A DNA stretch of 5,178 nt from an uncultured Lysobacterales bacterium (GTDB taxonomy: Bacteria; Pseudomonadota; Gammaproteobacteria; Xanthomonadales; SZUA-36). Made by a program: the position numbers and the translations under genes. A model generated the notes under the pieces. It was not told the DNA's origin. It saw nothing but the letters and a program-made list of their open reading frames with translations, and did no database searches. The stretch covers positions 1 to 5,178 of the forward strand of contig CALKKN010000108.1 in NCBI GenBank assembly GCA_937995275.1, written 5' to 3'. This document shows positions 1 to 5,178 of this stretch, in pieces; the stretch's first letter is position 1; each line of letters opens with the position of its first letter.

Positions 1-1
1 T

Positions 2-325
2 CTGCAGATCGGAACCCTGCTCGCACTGCTGCAGGACGACGCCAAGAACCAGGCTTCCTACCTCACCTGGAAAGAAGGTATGGAACAGCCCGCCATCGCC
101 GCGGCCCTTCGGCGCGACTTCGTGGTTTCCGAGGAACGGGCACAGAAGCTTTCAGGGCCATGGGCTCAACACCCGTTGCTGGGGCGCATGTATCTGCCTG
201 CCTACCGGGCGGGCACCGAAAAAGTCGCCGAGCTGCGACGAGAGCATTCAGCGGATGCCGTTCTGCCGGCACTCTTCGGGTGTCGAGGCCTGGTCGACGT
301 CGCCACCATCGATCAGGTTTTGTGA
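2..325 (+). CDS. C-terminal part of an unidentified protein (5' end outside the window)
   Basis: An open frame runs from the first full codon at base 2 to a TGA at 323-325, giving 107 visible residues with no stop. An internal ATG at 80 is a possible start, but the frame upstream of it is open and has normal GC-rich coding character, so the gene most likely begins left of the window. The visible part looks mostly alpha-helical and soluble, with segments such as YLTWKEGMEQPA, AQKLSGPWAQHP and YLPAYRAGTEKVAELRRE. No signal peptide, membrane segment or metal-binding motif is visible in this portion. I do not recognise the family. The aromatic and charged helices with a closing 'Y-x-x-G' helix are loosely like the C-terminal helices of some helical metallohydrolases, but this is not enough for a call. 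The gene converges on the minus-strand DUF4157 gene with only 8 bases between the two stop codons. Confidence 0.72.
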   Translation: MQIGTLLALLQDDAKNQASYLTWKEGMEQPAIAAALRRDFVVSEERAQKLSGPWAQHPLLGRMYLPAYRAGTEKVAELRREHSADAVLPALFGCRGLVDVATIDQVL

Positions 326-333
326 ACTGACGC

Positions 334-2259
334 TCATTCGATGAACAGCTCGACCCGCCGGTTGAATGCGCGCTCGACGACGTCACCGTCCTCCGCGACA
401 TTGGGGACTGCCTCCCCCTCGCTCTGGGGGCTATCAGGGTCGACCAACTGTACCTCAGCCACGCCCATTCGGCGGGCGAGATCGTAGAAAGCCTGTGCCC
501 GCCGGCGTCCCAGGGCACGATTTGCCGACGCCGAGCCGGGGCTGGACGAATGCCCGACAAAACGCAGCCGCGCGGTGGCGTCGTTAGCGAGCTGCTCCGC
601 AATGATTGGTCTCATCGCGGACTCGTGCTCTGGCTTGGGCCCGCTCTCGCCGACCCCGAGGTTCATGAACCGGTAGTGCCGACCCGACAGTCGCTGGACG
701 ATGCCGCCGGAGGTTGACGCCTGCGCCTTCTCGGCCTCGCGAGCCGCGCCGGGGTCCAGCCCCAACTGGGCACCGAACAACCTTCGCGCAACTTCTGAGG
801 TGTTCTCCAGGCGCCACACCTCGCCAGTGAAGAACGCCGCGGCGATATCGTCCACCGACACGTACGCCCCGACCTCCTGGGTGACGGCATCGACCCGGTC
901 CTGATAGCTGTCACGGCCGCTCAGCTCGTCGGGCGTCATGACCTGACGCGCCAGGAACTCTGTGAAACCTTCGTTGTAGTAGCGTTCGGCCACCGTCGCG
1001 GCGACCCAGCTCCGATAATCGGGGTGCGCATGAAAGTGCACCAGCTCGTGCAACAAGGTCAGGCGGCGCTGATTCTGGCTCGCGCCCGGATTGAAGGTCA
1101 CCTCGACGCCTTCCTCGGCGAATGCCGCAACGCGGCCGGCCCGAATGGCGAGCACATCGGCCCAACTGGTACTGCTGAACTGCTGTTGCAGATTGCCTAC
1201 CACGATGTTGATCTGTTGCGGAGTCCACTGCCTGCTGGCCAGCTCGATGCGGAGGTTGGCGAAGGCGGTGGTGAAGTCGAAGGGTGTGGCGTTGGAAGCA
1301 ATTCCGGTGATCAGGCTCCGGTAATCGGGATCACCAGGCGAGATCGCGAAGTCTCCGATGTCCGTGAGATTGTAGAGCTGGTTCTCCACCCATTGCTCGA
1401 CAAAATCGACCGAAGGAAGCTGGTTTAGGGGCAGGACCGACACCGCGGCCTGCAGTTGGCTGGTCGACAGTGGGCTACTGATCTGCCGGTAGCGGGCGGT
1501 GAGCCGCCGCTGGGCATCGTCGGCATCGCTCTCGGCATCGGCCTCCAGGGTACGTTCCCGCACCGGGACCATCACGCTCTCGGGGTCGGCTTCTATCTGA
1601 CCCTGAATCGCGACCTCGAACTGCTGCGTAATGGCGGTCGCGGCCCCCGCGGACCAGGCTTGCTGCGCCTGAACCCCGGTGCCGGGTGCGTCGACGAACA
1701 GGTTCTGGTGCACCGTCTCGAATCGCCCGGGATCGGAAACGTCCAGGGCCAGCGTCCCCGCAGGAATCGACTGCTCGACGCTGACCGGAGCGCGGTGCGC
1801 GTACAAGCTCGCGTTTCGGCTTGCTTCGCGCTCTGCCGCTGAGCCGGGCGGTTGCAGCCCGGTGGCAGGGCCCACCGTGGGAGACGCGCCCATACCGGCC
1901 GGTTGCTGAGCGACATGGGTCAGCTCGTGGGCCAGAAGTTGCCGGCCGCCCGGCGTGGCTGGCCGATACTGGTCCGCCCCAAAGGCCACGTGCTGCCCCA
2001 CAGTCAGTGCCCGGGCCCCGAGGGCCCCGGCGGCGCCAGCGGCGTCCGGGTGGCTGTGAACCCGGACCTGGCTGAAGTCGCGAGCGAAGGAGGCCTCCAT
2101 GCCCTGGCGGGCGTCCTGGTCCAACGGCTTGCCGCTCGCGCGAAATGCCCGACGGATCTCGAATCCCGCCGCCCGGGTGTGCTGGCGGACAAGATGCGGA
2201 GACCGGCTGGGCGGGTTCTTTTCGGCTTGGGGTTGGCGGGAGATGGCTTTGAGGTTCAT
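334..2259 (-). CDS. DUF4157 (eCIS core) - metallopeptidase-like - OmpA-like fusion protein
   Basis: 641 residues from the ATG at 2259. Domain 1 (about residues 41-125) matches the DUF4157/eCIS-core pattern: GKPLD, then DFSQVRVHSHPDA, ARALTVGQHVAFG and LLAHELTHVAQQ. The HELTH is residues 111-115 (bases 1915-1929), and a following EREAS (E143) is a likely third zinc ligand. DUF4157 is known from proteins linked to extracellular contractile injection systems (eCIS). Residues 155-365 are an unassigned, mostly helical linker. Domain 2 (about 365-500) has a second zinc motif, HELVH at 404-408, then NEGFTEFLARQ with E430 as likely third ligand, and a tail with a VGAYVSVDDIAAAFFTGE-like segment; it is probably a gluzincin-type peptidase. 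Domain 3 (about 527-641) is OmpA-like: RFVGHSSSPGS, NRALGRRRA, and a terminal FNRRVELF. There is no signal peptide, which argues against Sec export. Start choice: AGGG lies 8 bases upstream of this ATG; an in-frame GTG at 2268 would add three residues but has no well-spaced ribosome binding site. Role as a delivered protease is inference. Confidence 0.9.
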   Translation of the reverse strand: MNLKAISRQPQAEKNPPSRSPHLVRQHTRAAGFEIRRAFRASGKPLDQDARQGMEASFARDFSQVRVHSHPDAAGAAGALGARALTVGQHVAFGADQYRPATPGGRQLLAHELTHVAQQPAGMGASPTVGPATGLQPPGSAAEREASRNASLYAHRAPVSVEQSIPAGTLALDVSDPGRFETVHQNLFVDAPGTGVQAQQAWSAGAATAITQQFEVAIQGQIEADPESVMVPVRERTLEADAESDADDAQRRLTARYRQISSPLSTSQLQAAVSVLPLNQLPSVDFVEQWVENQLYNLTDIGDFAISPGDPDYRSLITGIASNATPFDFTTAFANLRIELASRQWTPQQINIVVGNLQQQFSSTSWADVLAIRAGRVAAFAEEGVEVTFNPGASQNQRRLTLLHELVHFHAHPDYRSWVAATVAERYYNEGFTEFLARQVMTPDELSGRDSYQDRVDAVTQEVGAYVSVDDIAAAFFTGEVWRLENTSEVARRLFGAQLGLDPGAAREAEKAQASTSGGIVQRLSGRHYRFMNLGVGESGPKPEHESAMRPIIAEQLANDATARLRFVGHSSSPGSASANRALGRRRAQAFYDLARRMGVAEVQLVDPDSPQSEGEAVPNVAEDGDVVERAFNRRVELFIE

Positions 2260-2332
2260 CCCTTTCACCCTATCAGCAACAAGGCGCCGCGGGCAACGAC
2301 AGGCTGCCTGCAGCTGCGACCAGGTTCAGGGA

Positions 2333-2359
2333 CGGGCGAGTTCGCCCGGGACTTTTTCG
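2333..2359 (+). terminator. Terminator-like hairpin with T-tract in the divergent intergenic region
   Basis: A perfect inverted repeat (CGGGCGA, two bases, TCGCCCG; 2333-2348) is followed four bases later by TTTTT (2353-2357). Read on the + strand it resembles a short rho-independent terminator (6-bp GC stem, AGTT loop). It lies upstream of the candidate promoter of the exported-protein gene, so it may stop antisense transcription coming through the DUF4157 gene. The stem is short and the T-tract is displaced, so it could instead be a symmetric protein-binding site. Confidence 0.35.
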
Positions 2360-2401
2360 TTCCGCGCGGCGCCCCGGAGTCGCGCGCCGGCCGGCCGCAC
2401 T

Positions 2402-2431
2402 TTGGCAAAGTCGGCCGCCGTGAACTACATT
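2402..2431 (+). promoter_or_regulatory. Candidate sigma-70 promoter for the exported repeat protein
   Basis: TTGGCA at 2402-2407 matches five of six bases of the -35 consensus. TACATT at 2426-2431 matches four of six bases of the -10 consensus, and the spacer is 18 bases. Transcription would begin near 2438, leaving a leader of about 34 bases before the ATG at 2472. The match is by eye. The rest of the 212-bp divergent region (2260-2471) shows no gene and no convincing promoter for the minus-strand DUF4157 gene. Confidence 0.38.
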
Positions 2432-2459
2432 GGAGTTAAGAACCAACCATAACCTGACT

Positions 2460-2466
2460 GGGAGAG
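2460..2466 (+). promoter_or_regulatory. Ribosome binding site deciding the ATG start at 2472
   Basis: GGGAGAG lies five bases upstream of the ATG at 2472. This selects that ATG over the in-frame TTG at 2430, which would add 14 residues in front of a well-formed signal peptide and would overlap the candidate -10 element. Confidence 0.7.
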
Positions 2467-2471
2467 AACAG

Positions 2472-3896
2472 ATGAAGCTCGCGATTCCTGCTGTACGGCT
2501 GGCTGCTTGTGTCATGTTTTTCGGCACCGCGATCGCCGCGTCGGCCGACGTCATTGACTCCTTTACCGCAACGCAGGGACCGTTCACGGTCGGGCCGGGC
2601 GAAGCAATTACCGAGGAGGAGGCGGTGGTGTTCGCGTCCAGCGTGCTGGGCGGCTTTCGGGTGGCGCTGCCCGGGGTTGACGAGGATGCCCAGGCCGGGT
2701 CCACTGCCACCATGAACATTGCAGGCGGGGCCTTCGAGTGTGCCGCGGAATTTCCCGGCGCTAACCCGAATAACAACGCCGCCTGCGTCAGCGGCTACGA
2801 CCGGGGTGCAGGTCCGGTATTCGACCTCACGGGGTCGACCGGGTTTCTGTTCGACCTGCAGTCCGTGGAGGGAACCGTGGCGCTGGGTGTCACCCTGGTG
2901 GACACCAACGAAGAGGTCAGCGTGGGCCTGATTCCGGATATCGCCCCGGGGCAGCTTCTCATAGGATTCGACACGCTGATTCACCTTACGTCCTTTACGG
3001 GGGTGGACCTGTCCCTGATCGACAATATCGCCTTTGCGCCACTGTTCCAGGAGGGCGGGAACGGCCGCATCGTCATCGATGAGTTCTCCACGGACGGGCC
3101 GATTGCGGAAGGCCCCGTCATCCCGGTCGACGACGATATCGCTGCGGAGGAGATACCGGGTACCTACTTCAATCCGTTCCGCGACGGCGAGGGCTGTCAG
3201 CTGACCCGCGAGCGGGACCAGATCACGTTCGTACTGACCTGCTATTTCTACAGCGACGGCGAGCAGTTCTGGGTGATCGGCGTGGGCGAACTCGTGAACG
3301 GTCAGATCGTGTTCGCGGAGCTGATCATCACCGAGGGCGCCCAGTACGGCGACGATTTCGATCCGGCCGACGTGGTGCGGTCCGTCTGGGGCGCGGGCAC
3401 CATGACCTGGAGCGACTGCAACAACGCGGATCTCGATCTGGTTCCGGTCCTGCCCGGATACGAGCAAATCACACTCGACCTCACCCGCATCGTGCCGACA
3501 GTTTGCGGCGGTGGAGGCGTGCCGGCAGAGGTCGCGGCCTGGATGGGGGCCTACTTCGATCCCTTCCGCGACGGCGAGGGTTTCCACTTCGGCGTCGAGG
3601 CAGGTTCCGTCTTCGTGATGACCTGGTACACGTACCTGAACGGCAGGCAGGTCTGGATGATCGGGACGGGCACGCGTAACGGTAACCAGGTGGTCTTCGA
3701 GGAGATGATCATCACCTCCGGCGCCGATTTCGGCTCCGGCTTCGATCCCGCGGACGTGGTCCGCGAGGTGTTCGGCACCATCACGGTCGATTTTTCGGAC
3801 TGCAACAACTTCACGGCGACCGTCGACACCGTGTTGCCGGAATTCGAGGACATCGTGCTCGGGGTAACCAAGATCGTTCCGGGCGCCTGTCCGTAA
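2472..3896 (+). CDS. Exported protein with beta-rich N-terminal domain and two tandem C-terminal repeats
   Basis: 474 residues. The N-terminus is a typical Sec signal peptide: MKLAIP, a hydrophobic core to about residue 23, and a likely signal peptidase I cut after ASA (25/26), giving a periplasmic or secreted protein. Residues 26 to about 210 form a beta-rich domain ending in GRIVIDEFSTDGP, a pattern common at the end of jelly-roll or lectin-like sandwich domains of surface proteins. Residues 228-345 and 357-474 are two copies of one domain. Each has Y-F-[ND]-P-F-R-D-G-E-G, an aromatic strand with tyrosines, a 'G-x-x-[FV]-W-[VM]-I-G' strand, FDPADVVR, SDCNN and a C-terminal IVPxxC. The repeat resembles an uncharacterised domain frequent in exported gammaproteobacterial proteins ('R-x-G-x-G-F ... 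W-Y-T-Y-x-x-x-G-x-x-x-W'). No catalytic motif, lipobox, sorting tail or membrane anchor is visible. The function is unknown; binding of a surface or extracellular ligand is only a guess. Confidence 0.88.
   Translation: MKLAIPAVRLAACVMFFGTAIAASADVIDSFTATQGPFTVGPGEAITEEEAVVFASSVLGGFRVALPGVDEDAQAGSTATMNIAGGAFECAAEFPGANPNNNAACVSGYDRGAGPVFDLTGSTGFLFDLQSVEGTVALGVTLVDTNEEVSVGLIPDIAPGQLLIGFDTLIHLTSFTGVDLSLIDNIAFAPLFQEGGNGRIVIDEFSTDGPIAEGPVIPVDDDIAAEEIPGTYFNPFRDGEGCQLTRERDQITFVLTCYFYSDGEQFWVIGVGELVNGQIVFAELIITEGAQYGDDFDPADVVRSVWGAGTMTWSDCNNADLDLVPVLPGYEQITLDLTRIVPTVCGGGGVPAEVAAWMGAYFDPFRDGEGFHFGVEAGSVFVMTWYTYLNGRQVWMIGTGTRNGNQVVFEEMIITSGADFGSGFDPADVVREVFGTITVDFSDCNNFTATVDTVLPEFEDIVLGVTKIVPGACP
3153..3506 (+). 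repeat. Tandem protein repeat, unit 1
   Basis: Residues 228-345 of the exported protein. It aligns to unit 2 with an offset of 127-129 residues: YFNPFRDGEG, FDPADVVR, SDCNN and RIVPTVC are the anchor blocks. It carries two extra cysteines (C242 and C257) that unit 2 lacks. Confidence 0.85.
3540..3893 (+). repeat. Tandem protein repeat, unit 2
   Basis: Residues 357-474 of the exported protein, ending at its C-terminus. Anchor blocks are YFDPFRDGEG, FDPADVVR, SDCNN and KIVPGAC. The units are diverged at DNA level (different synonymous codons even in FDPADVVR), so this is an old duplication and not a recent slippage product. Confidence 0.85.
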
Positions 3897-3902
3897 CAAA
3901 CG

Positions 3903-3944
3903 GGGGTCGGGGCGAGTCACCGGTGGTCGAGTTGCCCCGGCCCC
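3903..3944. terminator. Long GC-rich hairpin between convergent genes
   Basis: A 13-bp stem with two G-T wobbles (GGGGTCGGGGCGA at 3903-3915 against TTGCCCCGGCCCC at 3932-3944) encloses a 16-base loop that contains the palindrome CACCGGTG. It starts six bases after the TAA of the exported-protein gene. On the + strand no T-tract follows. On the minus strand it is followed by CGTTTGTTA, so it could end transcription of the serine hydrolase gene, or act in both directions. Confidence 0.45.
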
Positions 3945-3999
3945 ACGCCGGCTGTAACGGCCGAGAGCCGGTCGGCGCGGCTGATGCAGATCGCCACAG

Positions 4000-4019
4000 G
4001 GGCCGGCATGCGCCGGCCC
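4000..4019 (-). terminator. Perfect 8-bp hairpin just after the serine hydrolase stop codon
   Basis: GGGCCGGC and GCCGGCCC flank a four-base ATGC loop. On the minus strand the stem begins three bases after the TGA of the serine hydrolase gene. It lacks a T-tract, so it may protect the mRNA 3' end or help termination together with the hairpin at 3903-3944. Confidence 0.4.
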
Positions 4020-4022
4020 GGC

Positions 4023-5177
4023 TCAGTCCAGTGCCGCCAGGACCTGGCCCAGGAATTCCGTGTTGTTCCAGCTGTCGTCGGTGGTGAAACCCAGTCGAAC
4101 GGCGACGATTTCCTGATCCGGGAAGACGGCCACGATCTGGTCGTTGAAGCCGTTGGCAAAGAAGACGTTCGGGGGCAGCCCGGGAAAGGCGTGGTGTTTG
4201 CCGTTCTTGCCGGCATTCAGCCAGAACTGGGCGCCGTACTCGCCGCGGGGCGCCGCCGGGGCGGGCTTGGTCGACCAGCCCATCCAGCCCGCCGGCAGCA
4301 GCCTCTCGCCATTCCACACCCCGTCCTGCAGCCAGAACTGGCCCAGTCGCGCCCAGTCCCGCGCGGTGGCGTAGGAGAAGGAGGAGCCGACCTGCGCACC
4401 CGAGGCATCCGTCTCGATGACCATCGACACCAGGCCCAGCGGTTCCAGCAGCCGCTCGCGGGTGAACGCCTGCACGTCGTGCAGGTCGCCGCCCACGGTG
4501 TCCCGGACAATCCGCGCCAGGATGTTGCTGGTGCCGCTGGAGTAGTACCACCGCTCCCCGGGCGGGTGAGCGAGCGGCGCCGCCGCGGCAACGGCTGCCG
4601 CGCTGTAGGACGCGAAGAGCATGTCGGTGGTCTTGCTGCCCGGAGAGTACACCTCCTCGAAATCGAGCCCGCTGCTCATCTGCAGCAGGTGGGCCAGCGT
4701 GATTTCGCGCCGCGGATCGCCCGGCGACTGCCATTCCGGCACCGGGGCGGGCGCATCGAGTTCCAGCAGTCCGTCCGCAACCAGAAATCCGACCAGGTTG
4801 TTGGTGATGCTCTTGGTCATCGACCAGCCGATCAGGGGGGTATCCCGGCCGAAGCCGGGCGCGTAACGCTCCGCCGCGATCCGGCCGCGATGCAGCACGA
4901 CGATGGCGCGGGTCTGCCGGTGGCTGGTGGGCGTCGGTTCGCTGAAAGCCTCGTCGAGCACCTGCTCGAGGGCCGGATTACGGGCCAGGACCCCGAACGG
5001 ATCGCCGGCGGGAACGCCGGCCGACAAGCCGAGTGGCAACGGTTCGAGCGCATCGGCGTCAACGCCCTTGGCGATCGTGCAGCCCGCGCCGTCCCGGTAC
5101 ACGGCCGTCGTGGCAGCCAGCCCCGGCCCGATGTAACCGCTGGCCCGGCCGGCGGCGCGGTCCAGGCGGTGACTGAC
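4023..5177 (-). CDS. Beta-lactamase-fold serine hydrolase (partial, N-terminus outside the window)
   Basis: 384 residues are visible. The family is the class C beta-lactamase-related serine hydrolases (COG1680; includes esterases, DD-peptidases and 6-aminohexanoate-dimer hydrolase NylB-like enzymes). Seen in order: GWSMTKSITNNLVGFL, with the SxxK nucleophile serine codon at 4821-4823 and lysine at 4812-4814; LLQMSSGLDFEE, a conserved family block; WYYSSGTSN, with the likely catalytic tyrosine at 4542-4544; and NGFNDQ near 4137-4155 followed by VAVFPDQEIVAVRLG, the usual third-motif region. A GTG at 5102 could start a 359-residue product, but the frame stays open to the window edge (25 more codons). 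The GLAATTAVYRDGAGCTIA segment fits the N-terminal region of this family, where a membrane or signal segment usually precedes a cysteine-containing stretch, so I favour a start beyond the window. The substrate cannot be told from sequence. It converges on the exported-protein gene. Confidence 0.9.
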   Translation of the reverse strand, partial: VSHRLDRAAGRASGYIGPGLAATTAVYRDGAGCTIAKGVDADALEPLPLGLSAGVPAGDPFGVLARNPALEQVLDEAFSEPTPTSHRQTRAIVVLHRGRIAAERYAPGFGRDTPLIGWSMTKSITNNLVGFLVADGLLELDAPAPVPEWQSPGDPRREITLAHLLQMSSGLDFEEVYSPGSKTTDMLFASYSAAAVAAAAPLAHPPGERWYYSSGTSNILARIVRDTVGGDLHDVQAFTRERLLEPLGLVSMVIETDASGAQVGSSFSYATARDWARLGQFWLQDGVWNGERLLPAGWMGWSTKPAPAAPRGEYGAQFWLNAGKNGKHHAFPGLPPNVFFANGFNDQIVAVFPDQEIVAVRLGFTTDDSWNNTEFLGQVLAALD

Positions 5178-5178
5178 C

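Noticed and set aside
63..602. 179-codon minus-strand frame spanning the first two genes
   Set aside because: It crosses the stops of two better-supported genes, is Arg/Pro/Ser-rich and has no domain pattern.
2260..2300. Possible promoter for the DUF4157 gene on the minus strand (TTGCCC with a GATAGG-like -10)
   Set aside because: The -10 matches poorly and would overlap the ribosome binding site, leaving almost no leader.
2381..2399. CGGCCGGCC-type overlapping palindromes in the divergent intergenic region
   Set aside because: Simple GC-rich self-complementary sequence, expected by chance at this base composition, with no spacing that points to an operator.
1852..2452. Plus-strand frames of 195 and 117 codons over the 5' end of the DUF4157 gene
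   Set aside because: They run antisense to the clear DUF4157 block and give arginine- and proline-rich products without motifs.
2430..2471. TTG start at 2430 for the exported protein
   Set aside because: It has no ribosome binding site, overlaps the candidate -10 element and would put 14 polar residues in front of the signal peptide.
2436..3920. 494-codon open frame on the minus strand opposite the exported repeat protein
   Set aside because: It mirrors the whole + strand gene, its product is rich in Arg, His, Asp and Gly with no recognisable domain, and the + strand frame has a signal peptide, repeats and a good ribosome binding site. It is a by-product of high GC.
3948..3971. CCGGCT / AGCCGG inverted repeat as a third terminator
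   Set aside because: The stem is only 6 bp with a 12-base loop and no T-tract, within very GC-rich sequence where such repeats arise by chance.
3811..4734. 307-codon minus-strand frame overlapping the serine hydrolase
   Set aside because: It is a shifted frame of the hydrolase gene that carries the SxxK and Tyr motifs in the other frame; its product is low-complexity Arg/Ala/Gly sequence.

Overview
The window is high-GC DNA with strong GC bias at third codon positions. It probably comes from an environmental gammaproteobacterium. That is inferred from the GC-rich coding style and from the tandem-repeat exported protein, whose repeat type I associate with Xanthomonadales, Wenzhouxiangella and Chromatiales relatives. 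No rRNA, tRNA, CRISPR array, insertion sequence or attachment site was seen.

Layout from left to right. (1) The C-terminal 107 residues of an unidentified protein on the + strand (2-325). (2) Eight bases later, in convergent orientation, a large minus-strand gene (334-2259). It encodes an unusual three-part protein: an N-terminal DUF4157 ('eCIS core') domain with an HELTH motif, a second and separate metallopeptidase-like domain with an HELVH motif, and a C-terminal OmpA-like domain. (3) A divergent intergenic region (2260-2471) with a terminator-like hairpin and a plausible sigma-70 promoter for the next gene. (4) A plus-strand gene (2472-3896) for a Sec-exported protein with a beta-rich N-terminal domain and two tandem copies of a roughly 118-residue domain. 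(5) A 126-bp convergent intergenic region with two GC-rich hairpins. (6) A minus-strand gene (4023 to beyond the right edge) for a beta-lactamase-fold serine hydrolase, cut at its N-terminus by the window end.

The genes alternate in direction (+, -, +, -), so no operon is visible and there is no evidence that neighbours act together. The most notable element is the DUF4157/metallopeptidase/OmpA fusion. Known family associations make it a candidate cargo or accessory of an extracellular contractile injection system, or another kind of released protease. No sheath, tube, baseplate, spike or AAA+ ATPase gene lies in the window, so this link rests on the domain alone.
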